NCBI RefSeq assembly: GCF_000390185.1
Contig: NZ_AQHR01000110.1
Location: 1 to 64,000, forward strand
Length of the DNA: 64,000 nucleotides
Reading direction: 5' to 3'
From: Lunatimonas lonarensis
Lineage (GTDB): Bacteria; Bacteroidota; Bacteroidia; Cytophagales; Cyclobacteriaceae
Shown: positions 15,032-24,418 of the stretch, one piece after another
Layout of the letters: every line of letters begins with the position of its first letter
Numbering within the stretch: position 1 is the stretch's first letter
Translations under genes and position numbers: made by a program
The notes under the pieces: model-generated
What the model was told of the DNA's origin: nothing
Databases searched by the model: none
Seen by the model: only the letters and a program-made list of their open reading frames with translations

Positions 15032-18000
15032 CTACCGTAGGATTTTTTTATCCAAATAGACCACCAGCTGTACCACATTCCCTGTTCGCATAAAGACTTC
15101 ATCGCTCGTCCTTTTATCCAGATTTAAGTCTTCGATCCTTGTTTTTGTGCCCTCTTTCAAGAGCACTTCCAGGCGATTTTCATCGCTGAGTTGATAAACC
15201 ACCGGAACCTGGCAATAGGTAAATACCAGGGATTTTCCTTTCACGGCGATTTTCTGCGGTCTCCCGTGCACATCGACGTAGCTGAAAATCGCGTCATTCC
15301 CTAGAAATTCCGATTTTCTCAGCATGCATGGGTTGAAGCTTAGCAGGCCGTTTCGGATAAAAACCCCCAATTCGCCCAATCGGGAGATAATATCCTCCTT
15401 TACCTGCCCGGTCATTCCGGGCTGTTGGGCTCCTTTGTTGGCCGGCGTGTGGGAGTAGGGGTCTGTCGGAAATGCCCCATAGAGGGTGGGGGACTTATGA
15501 ACCCCAATGCCTTCGCTGATTTCGTAGTAATGCTCCAGGAGTCTGCCAACCAGTGTTTCGTTTTCCCTGCCTTGGATGGCTTTTAGGCAACATTCCTGCA
15601 CTGCCAACTGCAGTTTGGAAACCATGTGCCAGTAGATCGACCCCAAACCTTCGTATCCATAGAAAGTTCCGGATCTTCCCGTAAAGGCTTTGTGGTTAAA
15701 GACTTTTTCGAAAACCCGCAGCACCACTTGCTTGTCCTCTCCGTCCACCTGATGCTCCGCCTCATCCAATGCTTCCAGTGCTTTGCACAGATCATTGGCA
15801 TTTTTGAAGTTGCCATTGAAATGGTAGTCTCCGTTGGCGTCCATTTCGATGATGCGGTTATTGCCCGATTGGAGCAGCTTTGTCAAAAGCGTGGAGTTGG
15901 ATACCTCTGCGTGCGGAATGTTGTTTTTTTGAAGGAAGCCGGGGAGTTGCTTGTCGGGATAGAGTAGATAACTGTACTGATCTTCCCTGAAAAGCTGACT
16001 GGCCTTAAGACTGTCCAGTGTCGCCACTGCCTCCTCGGATGACAAGTAACCAGAACTCAACACAGCCACCTGTCCTTCCAGCATTTCGCTTAGATAGGAA
16101 AGGGAGACCTCGGCTTCATTTTCTACCGTCATCAAGTTGTATGCGTGGTACAATCCGTCTGTTCTTTTGTTTGCCCGGATGGTATGGTCTAGGTACCTGA
16201 GACAAAGGGTGGAAAACCCGGTCAAATCTTGTTTGGCCAAAGGCCTTTTTGATCCGGTAAAGGATCGCTCGTAAATCTGCTGCCGGTATTGGCTGCCAGC
16301 CTGTCCCAAGCCGTCCAATATCCCTTTTCTGTCCAGGTCGGAGATCGGCCCCTTAAGGTGCCCTTGGTACTGGATCAGGGTTGTTTTGACGTTTTCAAAA
16401 AAGGCAGCTAATTCTTCGGATACGCTAAACTCCCTATGTTCACTGCTTTCAAGGATTTCGTTCAAAAAGGTCATAAACCTTCGCAAATAATAGAGCGTGA
16501 CCATGGAGACGCCATTGCCTACCAGGGCATTGTTGGCATCGTTCCATTCCGGTCTTTGCGTATTCATCCAAATACCACCCTCGGGAATGAAATTGGACAG
16601 CTTGGACAGGATCGTGGCCAGGATTTTTTCGATAAAATTTATTCGATGGATCGCTCCTTCCCGGTTTTGAAGCAGGGCGGCGTCAGAACCCAGGGAAGCC
16701 CAGCGGTCTTGGATTTCCTGATCTAGGTGGTGGTCAAAATCTATGGTATCCTTTGGGTTTTTCAGTATATCCCCGTAAGGCCTGACCCGATAGGGGACAT
16801 TGGCGTAGACGAAGGTATCCTCGTGAAAGAATGTGCCCAGTCTTCCCGGAGCGTAGTTTTCCGAAAACTCCAGAAATTTCAATAGATAAATGATCTGATG
16901 GTCTCCCCAGTACCCGATGTAGGACCAGGGGTCGTCCGCTTCTATCCTTTCCCAATCGATCCCGTGTTTTGTGATCCTGTAGGGGTTATACCCATCAAAG
17001 GTGGAGGCATTTAGAAACTTTAAAACCATGCCGTCGATAAATTCCGGGTAGGCATAAGCCAAGGCTTCCCAGTTCTGGAAAATATCCCGCCAGTTGCCTG
17101 CATAATCCAGCACCTTTGTGCCATCGTCTTCGTTGCGGGTATTGATCGAGAATTGGTTCCATGGGCGGCTAGGGTCGCCATGCCTACGGCTAAATTTGAG
17201 TGGAAGGTACTCAACCAACAGCCGCTTTAGGTCTTTGTCCTCGAGTTGCTGCGCCAGTGTTTTTAGTTTCGTGAGAGACAATTGCTGGGGCAAACCCTGA
17301 ACGGTTTCTTTGTGCCGCTCAAAGAGTTGGAGGTTCGCCTTGGCAAGGTAATTTGAAAGGTCGGCTTTTTCGATTTGGTAGTTGTTGTCAAAAATTCCAC
17401 CCCGCATGATGTTGAAGAGGGTGTTGGCAAAATGGCGGGTATCCTTCAGCGGATCGGAAGTCAATTGTATGCCGTCCGATGCCGCATTCAATCTCAAAAG
17501 CTGTTGTGTCCCGGTCTCAATATCCTGTTTGACCTTGCCCATCAAATGAGGATCATGAAGGATGGATTTGGCCAGGGCGATGATCTGGGAGGCATTTTGG
17601 TTGATGTCTGCGGCCAACACCCATTCTTTCGTCTCTTTGGCCGCGAGGTTCAGTTCCGTATGGACAAAGTAGGCCCCCTTTTCCGCTTTGATATCGTATT
17701 CAGGGATAATATTTTCGCCGTTTCTGAAAGCCTTCAGTTGATTGGAGGAAAGGAGACGCTGCGCATTTTCCAGCCCCAAGGACCAGGCCACCGTGGCCTT
17801 TAACGCCTCACTGGGTTCCGCTTTGTCCACGATAATGGCGCTTAAGGCAAAGATGCCCACACCGCTCTCCGTCTCAAGCTCGCTTCTTTTATAGGCGTCC
17901 ACCAGGTTGCTTCGCTGGTTTTGCAAGGCACTGCCCACGCCATAGGGCATTATGTTTTGGATTCCGTCAATGAGTGAAACGAAGGTTTCGGTGGGTTCTT

Positions 18001-18463
18001 CGTTGATCAGCCTGCTGGTCTTTACAAAGCCATAGCGATCGCTGGTACACCATTGATATTGGAAGGTGAGGCCTAGATCGTGGTTGATTTCTTCAAAAAG
18101 AATTTTGTTGCCGAAGGCGTTTTTGTATAGGTTGCGCGTGAGGTTAAAGTGGTCTGCATAATGGATGGAGTAAGGTTCCCATACATGAGACCTTCCCTCT
18201 TTTTTAACACGCAGGATGGTCTTTGAGCCCGTCACCTCATTGGATTCGATGATTTTATCATCCGTGTAATAAGGGAATAGGGCATTTTCAGGGTCTTTTC
18301 TTCCTGCACTCAAACCACCGTTGCTGCCGATAAACAGCCAATGATTGGAGTTGCTGATGATAGTCATAAAAAATGGCCGCATTCCATCGATGTTGGATAT
18401 TTTGTAATACACTTCACCGTCAAGATGAATTTGGCTTACATGCGGGGCTTTGATTATTTTCAA
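15032..18463 (-). CDS. GH149-like beta-1,3-oligoglucan phosphorylase
   Basis: A very large (1143-residue) intracellular protein whose size and layout fit glycoside phosphorylases of the GH94-related clan. An N-terminal beta-sandwich (to ~310) is followed by an (alpha/alpha)6 barrel with RPWNQFSINTRNEDDG, NWRDIFQNWEAL, WSYIGYWGDHQIIY and PEWNDANNALVGNG; the Asp in EWNDANN is the probable general acid. A C-terminal beta domain ends the chain. GH149 and GH161 enzymes cleave beta-1,3-gluco-oligosaccharides with phosphate to glucose 1-phosphate. Choice of GH149 over GH161 rests on memory of family length and motifs. It is the first gene of the operon with GH3, GH17 and the symporter, which supports beta-1,3-glucan as substrate. 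Confidence 0.65.
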   Translation of the reverse strand: MKIIKAPHVSQIHLDGEVYYKISNIDGMRPFFMTIISNSNHWLFIGSNGGLSAGRKDPENALFPYYTDDKIIESNEVTGSKTILRVKKEGRSHVWEPYSIHYADHFNLTRNLYKNAFGNKILFEEINHDLGLTFQYQWCTSDRYGFVKTSRLINEEPTETFVSLIDGIQNIMPYGVGSALQNQRSNLVDAYKRSELETESGVGIFALSAIIVDKAEPSEALKATVAWSLGLENAQRLLSSNQLKAFRNGENIIPEYDIKAEKGAYFVHTELNLAAKETKEWVLAADINQNASQIIALAKSILHDPHLMGKVKQDIETGTQQLLRLNAASDGIQLTSDPLKDTRHFANTLFNIMRGGIFDNNYQIEKADLSNYLAKANLQLFERHKETVQGLPQQLSLTKLKTLAQQLEDKDLKRLLVEYLPLKFSRRHGDPSRPWNQFSINTRNEDDGTKVLDYAGNWRDIFQNWEALAYAYPEFIDGMVLKFLNASTFDGYNPYRITKHGIDWERIEADDPWSYIGYWGDHQIIYLLKFLEFSENYAPGRLGTFFHEDTFVYANVPYRVRPYGDILKNPKDTIDFDHHLDQEIQDRWASLGSDAALLQNREGAIHRINFIEKILATILSKLSNFIPEGGIWMNTQRPEWNDANNALVGNGVSMVTLYYLRRFMTFLNEILESSEHREFSVSEELAAFFENVKTTLIQYQGHLKGPISDLDRKGILDGLGQAGSQYRQQIYERSFTGSKRPLAKQDLTGFSTLCLRYLDHTIRANKRTDGLYHAYNLMTVENEAEVSLSYLSEMLEGQVAVLSSGYLSSEEAVATLDSLKASQLFREDQYSYLLYPDKQLPGFLQKNNIPHAEVSNSTLLTKLLQSGNNRIIEMDANGDYHFNGNFKNANDLCKALEALDEAEHQVDGEDKQVVLRVFEKVFNHKAFTGRSGTFYGYEGLGSIYWHMVSKLQLAVQECCLKAIQGRENETLVGRLLEHYYEISEGIGVHKSPTLYGAFPTDPYSHTPANKGAQQPGMTGQVKEDIISRLGELGVFIRNGLLSFNPCMLRKSEFLGNDAIFSYVDVHGRPQKIAVKGKSLVFTYCQVPVVYQLSDENRLEVLLKEGTKTRIEDLNLDKRTSDEVFMRTGNVVQLVVYLDKKILR

Positions 18464-19023
18464 CGGGTAATGAATTTGAGTTTACTGATCGATTGAGCGA
18501 CTTTAGATTGATTTTCGCTGTATTTTTATAAGTGACTACGAAGCAATCAAATGAGAGCTTGAAGATCAGGCCAATGCACGGTAAATGAAAAAAAACCATT
18601 ACATCAATTATTTCTTTGTACTACTACAAAACTTCTACTCTGCCCCTACGGGTCTAAAAATTGGGATCGCAGAACAGCGGATCTGACCTATCTCACGTTG
18701 GTAGCTGGGCAAGGTATCGTATCCACGTTCCCGGGCCATCTCCTCCTTTTCTGGGAAAGGAAATGCTCGTCAGTCCATTCGTCGGAAGCCATGAGGATTT
18801 CCAGGCTGAAAACAAAAAAAGGCAGCTGTAGAAGTGCTGCAAGGATTTCATAGTGATGCCCATGTTCAACAGGCTGGACAAGTTTTGCTTCCATCCACCG
18901 TTAATCCCCAACCTTTTGCATCTGGTTTTTGTCCTGCCCACTCGTCAAAAACCGCAGCCTTTTCGCCTTCCTCCGTCAAAATAATGCTAACTTTACGGAA
19001 TTGTAGCTATTACACCTCTAGCC
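18464..19023. other. divergent intergenic region between glucan and ebo operons
   Basis: About 560 bp between two operons transcribed away from each other, so it should hold both promoters. A TAACTTTA box at 18988-18995 sits 28 nt before eboA and resembles the -7 motif. A minus-strand open stretch of ~40 codons ending near 18660 (EKEEMARERGYDTLPSYQRE) has protein-like composition but no start and no recognised relatives; it may be a gene remnant. Confidence 0.35.
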
Positions 19024-19920
19024 ATGAATACCCCATTGGACCATTCCCGGATAACCGCCTATTTACTGGAAAACCTGCAGCAGCAGACCCCCGCCGGGGC
19101 CACGGAATGGATGCAGGCGCAAGCCGTAAAGATCGCAGGCGCAGATAAGGCCTCCCCGCTCTTTATTGCCTTTGGCCAAGCTTCCAGGTACTTTCCCAAA
19201 GAGGCATTTGCCCTCACCACCGAGGCAGCGGCAAGTGCCAAAGAGCTACGGAAGGATTGGAGGCCGGAAACCTGGGATCAGCTCAAAGCGGCACGGGCAT
19301 ATTTGGTTTTGCACCTGAATGCGTCCGATGCCGACCGGTGGATGGCACAGGTCAGCCGCCTATTTGAGACGGGCGATATGTACGAGCTAGAGGCACTCTA
19401 TGCCGCCCTCTGCATCCTGCCCCACCAAGACAGGCTGGCACAGCGGGCTTCCGAAGGCCTGCGATCCAATATCAGTACGGTCTTCGATGCCGTGGCACTG
19501 AACAATCCCTTTCCTGCCGAGCAGCTCAACGAAATGGCCTGGAACCAACTGGTGCTGAAAGCCATTTTCCTCCAACGCCCCCTGTACCAAATCATCGGCT
19601 CCGATAGCCGCAACAATGCCAACCTGGCCGATACGCTGCTCGACGCCGTTCGCGAACGGTGGTCGGCAAACCGTAGTGTGATGCCGGAATTGTGGCGCTT
19701 CGTAGGCCCGTTTATTGATGACAGCAACTTCTACCTTATCGAAAAACTCTTTGCCCAAGGGAGTGAACTTGAATTTCAAGCCGGGATGTTGGCACTGAAA
19801 GCGAGCAACTACACGCCTGTGCGGAAGCTGATGGAAAGGCATCCGGAGATAAGCCGACAGGTCGAAGCGGGGGAGATAACCTGGGACACCGTGGGCAGGC
19901 AATACATTCCCTTTTCCTGA
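19024..19920 (+). CDS. eboA: EboA family protein
   Basis: A 298-residue helical, soluble protein without catalytic motifs, identified as EboA mainly by position as first gene of a canonical six-gene ebo cluster and by the family-like LLENLQQQTPAGATEWM start and long helical repeats (EALYAALCILPHQDRL; RERWSANRSVMPELWRFVGP). In cyanobacteria the ebo genes are needed to move scytonemin precursors to the periplasm; their role in Bacteroidota is unknown. The gene is followed by an 88-bp gap before eboB. Confidence 0.8.
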   Translation: MNTPLDHSRITAYLLENLQQQTPAGATEWMQAQAVKIAGADKASPLFIAFGQASRYFPKEAFALTTEAAASAKELRKDWRPETWDQLKAARAYLVLHLNASDADRWMAQVSRLFETGDMYELEALYAALCILPHQDRLAQRASEGLRSNISTVFDAVALNNPFPAEQLNEMAWNQLVLKAIFLQRPLYQIIGSDSRNNANLADTLLDAVRERWSANRSVMPELWRFVGPFIDDSNFYLIEKLFAQGSELEFQAGMLALKASNYTPVRKLMERHPEISRQVEAGEITWDTVGRQYIPFS

Positions 19921-20008
19921 GCAGCCGTCTATAGGAGACAGCGGCAACAGGCAGAAGCCTTGAAAAATAGGACGAAATTAGTTAGGTTAGCATAAATATC
20001 CCTATGCA

Positions 20009-20920
20009 ATGATGTACTTAGATCCACATATTCATATGGTCTCCAGGACCACCAACGACTACGAAGCGATGAAAAAAGCGGGCATCGTGGCCGTGATCGA
20101 ACCCGCGTTTTGGCTGGGGCAGCCCCGCACGACGGTGGGCAGTTTTCAGGATTATTTCAGTACCCTGGTGGGCTGGGAACGTTTTCGCGCCAAGCAATTT
20201 GGCATCAAGCACTACTGCACCATCGGCCTGAACAGCAAGGAGGCCAACAACGTGGCCCTGGCCGAGGAGGTCATGGAGCTGCTTCCACTCTATGCCGGGA
20301 AGGAAGGCGTGGTTGCCATCGGAGAGATTGGCTACGACGATCAGACCGAGGCAGAAGATCGATTCTTCCGGGCCCAACTGGAGCTGGCCAAGGAAATGAA
20401 CCTGCCGGTAATGATCCATACGCCCCATCGGGACAAGCGAAAGGGTACCCTGCGCAGCATGGCCGTATGCGAAGAGCACGGCATGGATCCCACCATGGTG
20501 GTGGTGGACCACAACAACGAGGAGACCGTAAAGGATGTGCTGGACCGGGGCTATTGGGCCGGGTTTACCATCTATCCGCACTCCAAAATGGACAGCACCC
20601 GTATGGCCGTGGTGGTGGAGCAGTACGGTCCGGAACGGATCATCGTTGACAGCTCCGCCGATTGGGGGGTAAGTGATCCCCTAGCAGTGCCCAAAACCGC
20701 CCAGATCATGCGTGACCGGGGCATATCCGAGGAGCATATCCGCATGACCTGCTATCGGAATGCCTTGGACATATACGGCAAAAGCGGACAGATCAAAGAA
20801 AGCGACTGGCTAAGCCGGGCACCTATCAATCAAACCGAGCTCCACGATGGCAACTCCGTCCTAAGAGGTCAGACGCCCCTAGTGGAGGATGCCGCATCCC
20901 TAAAAAGCAACGGCAACTAA
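20009..20920 (+). CDS. eboB: EboB, TatD-like metal-dependent hydrolase
   Basis: A 303-residue TIM-barrel hydrolase of the amidohydrolase/TatD type. Metal-binding motifs are DPHIHM at the start, GEIGYDD near residue 110, MIHTPHRDK and VVDHNNEETV, with a late Asp in IVDSSADWG. This is the typical second gene of the ebo cluster. Two ATG codons are adjacent at the start; either is possible. It lies 6 bp before eboC, implying co-transcription. Confidence 0.85.
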   Translation: MMYLDPHIHMVSRTTNDYEAMKKAGIVAVIEPAFWLGQPRTTVGSFQDYFSTLVGWERFRAKQFGIKHYCTIGLNSKEANNVALAEEVMELLPLYAGKEGVVAIGEIGYDDQTEAEDRFFRAQLELAKEMNLPVMIHTPHRDKRKGTLRSMAVCEEHGMDPTMVVVDHNNEETVKDVLDRGYWAGFTIYPHSKMDSTRMAVVVEQYGPERIIVDSSADWGVSDPLAVPKTAQIMRDRGISEEHIRMTCYRNALDIYGKSGQIKESDWLSRAPINQTELHDGNSVLRGQTPLVEDAASLKSNGN

Positions 20921-20926
20921 ACCCGG

Positions 20927-21829
20927 ATGGGAAAGGTATTGGCACATATACGGCTGACCAGGCCGGCCAACGTGGTTACAGCCATTGCAGATATTTGGGC
21001 AGGTTTGGCCATTGCCGGCCTAGCTGCGGGACTTTTTGCAGGGGACTTTAATCCCTATGTAAGGGAGGCGATTTGGCTTACCCTAGCCACGATAGGACTA
21101 TACGCCGGTGGTGTGGCTTTCAACGACGTATTTGATGCCGAACTGGACAGGGTGGAGCGCCCGGAGCGTCCCATTCCCAGCGGACAGGCCTCAGTGGGCA
21201 GTGCGGCGATGATGGCTGCCGCTCTACTGCTTTTTGGGATCATCGCTGCCTTTAAGGTCAATGTATGGAGTGGGGAGCTTGCGGTCTTCATTGCCGTATT
21301 TGCCGTACTTTACGACGCTTGGGGCAAACATCAGCCCCTTTTTGGCCCCATCAACATGGGGATGTGCCGCGGAGCGAACCTGCTGTTGGGCATCAGTATC
21401 ATCCCGGAGCAGATCGGACCCAATTGGTTCGTGGCCCTCATCCCTATTGCCTATATTTCAGCCATTACCATGATCAGCCGCGGCGAAGTACACGGTAAAA
21501 ACCGGAAGGCACTGGTGGGTGGATTGTGGATTTATTTTGCCATATTTGCCGCGCTGATAGCGATCGCCCTGCATCAAAAAGGGGCAGGCAGTTGGCAGGT
21601 GCTTCCCTTTATTGGTTTGTTTGCCTACCTGATTGTGCCCCCGCTGTGGAAAGCAATTGCCACGCAGGAGCCCAAGCGCATCGGAATGGCCGTCAAGGCA
21701 GGCGTATTGTCGCTGATCGTCATGAATGCCTGTCTTACGGCGGCGTATGCCGGCTGGTGGGCGGCCTTGATGGTAATGGCACTGCTTCCGCTATCATTGT
21801 GGCTGGCAAAGCGGTTTGCCGTAACCTAA
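20927..21829 (+). CDS. eboC: EboC, UbiA-like membrane prenyltransferase homologue
   Basis: A 300-residue integral membrane protein with about eight or nine hydrophobic segments. The UbiA-family motifs are recognisable: RLTRPANVVTAIADIWAG, then NDVFDAELDRVERPERPIPSG (first aspartate-rich motif, quoted in part) and YDAWGKH (second). UbiA enzymes transfer prenyl groups to aromatic acceptors; the EboC substrate is unknown. It sits in the inner membrane and is the only membrane-spanning member of the cluster, so it is the best candidate for handling the precursor at the membrane. Confidence 0.85.
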   Translation: MGKVLAHIRLTRPANVVTAIADIWAGLAIAGLAAGLFAGDFNPYVREAIWLTLATIGLYAGGVAFNDVFDAELDRVERPERPIPSGQASVGSAAMMAAALLLFGIIAAFKVNVWSGELAVFIAVFAVLYDAWGKHQPLFGPINMGMCRGANLLLGISIIPEQIGPNWFVALIPIAYISAITMISRGEVHGKNRKALVGGLWIYFAIFAALIAIALHQKGAGSWQVLPFIGLFAYLIVPPLWKAIATQEPKRIGMAVKAGVLSLIVMNACLTAAYAGWWAALMVMALLPLSLWLAKRFAVT

Positions 21830-22013
21830 AGCGCTTTATCCGGGTTATTAATATAGAAGACCAAGTTGCTTGGCACAGTTGCCGATGATGGATTCGGTGG
21901 CCTAGTCAGGCGCAATCCATAATTGGTAAGTAGATTGGAATGCCAGGAGGGCAACCTGTTCGTTGGCATCGATTGGAGAAAAGGTCTGGCTTCAAAAAGA
22001 CAAAAATACGACG

Positions 22014-23168
22014 ATGAATAAAGTTATTGAGCAGACGTTTAGCGTGCCTTTTCGGTACCCGGTTTGTTTCACCACACGCCTATTTGACACCCAAAACCCC
22101 CTGTTGGCGGATGTAATGCGCGGGGAAAAAATTCCCAAAGCCTTTTTTGTGATAGACCAGGGTGTCAGTGAAGCGCATCCGCGTCTGATTGGTGCCATAC
22201 ACCGGTATGCTGCTGCCCATCAAGGCGCATTTGTGCTAGCAGCAGATCCGTTGGTCGTGCCCAGCGGTGAGCAGTGTAAAAACGATCAGGCATCTTTTCA
22301 ACAGGTACTCGATGCAACGAATGATTATGGCATAGACCGTCATTCATACATCATTGCGATCGGAGGAGGTGCCTTGCTGGACATGGTAGGCTTTGCGGCT
22401 GCCATTGCGCACAGGGGTATCCGCCACATTCGCATACCCACCACCGTTCTTTCCCAAAACGATTCGGGTGTAGGTGTAAAAAACGGGATCAATGCCTACG
22501 GCAAAAAGAACTACCTGGGAACCTTTGCTCCTCCGTCTGCGGTAATCAATGATCTGACTTTTTTGGAAACCCTAGAGGACAGGGATTGGCGTTCGGGTAT
22601 TTCCGAAGCAATCAAAGTGGCACTTATCAAAGACGCCTCCTTTTTCCAATGGATCGTGGCCAACGCGAAGGCACTGGCAGCGCGTGACATGGCTGTGATG
22701 ACCGATTTGGTGGTACGCTGTGCGGAGATGCACATGGAGCACATAGCCGGCAAGGATCCTTTCGAAACAGGTTCATCCCGTCCCTTGGATTTTGGCCATT
22801 GGGCCGCCCATAAGCTGGAGCACCTGACGGATTACCGGGTTAGGCATGGAGAGGCCGTGGCCATAGGCATCGCGCTGGATTCTACCTACTCGTACCTAAA
22901 AGGCATGTTGACTGCCGCGGAATTGCAGCAGATCATTCAGGTAATCCGCGATCTGGGTTTTGAGCTATATGTTCCGGAGCTATCCGGAGAGGTATTGTTG
23001 CAGGGACTACAGGAGTTTAGGGAGCATTTAGGTGGCCGGCTTACCATCATGTTATTGGAAAAAATAGGACTGGGCGTGGAGGTGCATGCCATGGATACCG
23101 AATTGATCCAAGAGGCTGCTACCCGCCTGAAAACCTTTCAGATGGAGGGACAGAACGTTTCTTCCTGA
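22014..23168 (+). CDS. eboD: EboD, 3-dehydroquinate synthase-like sugar phosphate cyclase
   Basis: A 384-residue protein of the sugar phosphate cyclase superfamily (dehydroquinate synthase, 2-epi-5-epi-valiolone synthase). Visible motifs: YIIAIGGGALLDMVGFAA (NAD binding), RIPTTVLSQNDSGVGVKNGIN, GISEAIKVALIKD and the metal ligands around DFGHWAAHKLEHL and RHGEAVAIGIALD. ATG at 22014 is preferred; an upstream extension of 17 codons looks non-coding. There is a 184-bp gap after eboC. True shikimate synthase activity is unlikely given the cluster context. Confidence 0.85.
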   Translation: MNKVIEQTFSVPFRYPVCFTTRLFDTQNPLLADVMRGEKIPKAFFVIDQGVSEAHPRLIGAIHRYAAAHQGAFVLAADPLVVPSGEQCKNDQASFQQVLDATNDYGIDRHSYIIAIGGGALLDMVGFAAAIAHRGIRHIRIPTTVLSQNDSGVGVKNGINAYGKKNYLGTFAPPSAVINDLTFLETLEDRDWRSGISEAIKVALIKDASFFQWIVANAKALAARDMAVMTDLVVRCAEMHMEHIAGKDPFETGSSRPLDFGHWAAHKLEHLTDYRVRHGEAVAIGIALDSTYSYLKGMLTAAELQQIIQVIRDLGFELYVPELSGEVLLQGLQEFREHLGGRLTIMLLEKIGLGVEVHAMDTELIQEAATRLKTFQMEGQNVSS

Positions 23169-23206
23169 CCGAAATCTCTCCAAACACTGGTTATAAGAAG
23201 ACATTC

Positions 23207-24418
23207 ATGAAAATAGACCAACACCATCTTACCTATTGCTCGAATATACATCCTGGCGAAAGCTGGTCGGCGACAAAGGCCAATTTGGAAAAGTACCTTC
23301 CGGAAATCAAGTCCAAGGTTGTGGGCAACCAACCGCTCGCCATTGGTTTGCGGCTATCCAACGAGGCCAGCTTGGAGATTTTGGAGAAGGATCAGCTGCC
23401 GGCTTTTAAGCGTTGGCTAGATGAAAATGGCTTCTATGTCTTTACGTTCAATGGCTTTCCCTATGGTGGTTTCCACCGGCAGGTGGTGAAAGACGAAGTG
23501 CATACCCCTGACTGGACTACACCGGAACGGAAGGCCTACACCCTCCGCCTGTTTGATATTTTGGCCTTCTTGTTGGCGGAGGGTATGGACGGTGGAATAT
23601 CTACCTCCCCGCTTTCTTACCGCTTTTGGCATCCTAAGCCGACCGATATGGACTTTGCCATGCAACGGAGCACTGAACAGATCGTGGAAGTGGCGGAACG
23701 CCTATATGAAATTTACCGGCGCGATGGAAAGCTGCTGCACTTGGACATAGAACCTGAACCCGATGGGCTGATTGAAAACAGTACTGAGCTTATTTCCTTT
23801 TTTAACAACTGGCTGATTCCCCTGGGGGTACCGATTTTTGTAAAGAAATTTGGAATTACCGAAGAGAAGGCCAAGCAGGCACTGAAGGAACACATTCGGG
23901 TTTGTTACGATGTTTGCCATTTTGCCGTAGGGTTTGAGAATCACCGAGAGGTCGTTGCCCAGCTGGAAAAGGAGGGGATCAAAGTAGGGAAGATCCAGAT
24001 CAGCGCGGCATTGAAAGTGCCCATTCCCGTGGAAATCAGTGAAAGGAAGAAGGTGGAAAAGGTGCTGCATCCCTTTGTGGAATCCACCTACCTGCACCAG
24101 GTGGTCGGTAAAAAGGAAAACGGAGCCTTGAAATCCTATCGTGATCTACCTGACGCGCTGATTACCCTGGCGGAAACCAAGTTGACGGAATGGCGAATTC
24201 ATTTTCATGTCCCGATTTTTCTGGGAACCTATGGCAAGCTCGAATCCACCCAAGGAGACATCATCGAGGTGCTTTCGCTCGCCAAGGAGCGTAATCTCAC
24301 CAACCATCTTGAAATAGAAACCTATACCTGGGAGGTACTTCCGGAAAGCATTCACCTCAGTCTCGGAGAGTCCATTTCCCGGGAGCTATTGTGGACGATC
24401 GAAAAGCTTAACTCATGA
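23207..24418 (+). CDS. eboE: EboE, xylose isomerase-like TIM-barrel protein
   Basis: A 403-residue protein of the ebo TIM-barrel type. It opens with HHLTYCSNIHPGESWSATKANL, the EboE hallmark, and has HLDIEPEPDG, VCYDVCHFAVGFENH, KIQISAAL, RIHFHVPIFL and HLEIETYTWEVLP as likely metal- or substrate-binding stretches. Its stop overlaps the eboF start (ATGA), so the two are coupled. Function beyond metabolite traffic is unknown. Confidence 0.85.
   Translation: MKIDQHHLTYCSNIHPGESWSATKANLEKYLPEIKSKVVGNQPLAIGLRLSNEASLEILEKDQLPAFKRWLDENGFYVFTFNGFPYGGFHRQVVKDEVHTPDWTTPERKAYTLRLFDILAFLLAEGMDGGISTSPLSYRFWHPKPTDMDFAMQRSTEQIVEVAERLYEIYRRDGKLLHLDIEPEPDGLIENSTELISFFNNWLIPLGVPIFVKKFGITEEKAKQALKEHIRVCYDVCHFAVGFENHREVVAQLEKEGIKVGKIQISAALKVPIPVEISERKKVEKVLHPFVESTYLHQVVGKKENGALKSYRDLPDALITLAETKLTEWRIHFHVPIFLGTYGKLESTQGDIIEVLSLAKERNLTNHLEIETYTWEVLPESIHLSLGESISRELLWTIEKLNS

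Noticed and set aside
18688-18941. Two overlapping minus-strand ORFs of 68 and 82 codons
   Set aside because: No domain or signal, mutual overlap in two frames, and no start context; more likely chance or remnant.
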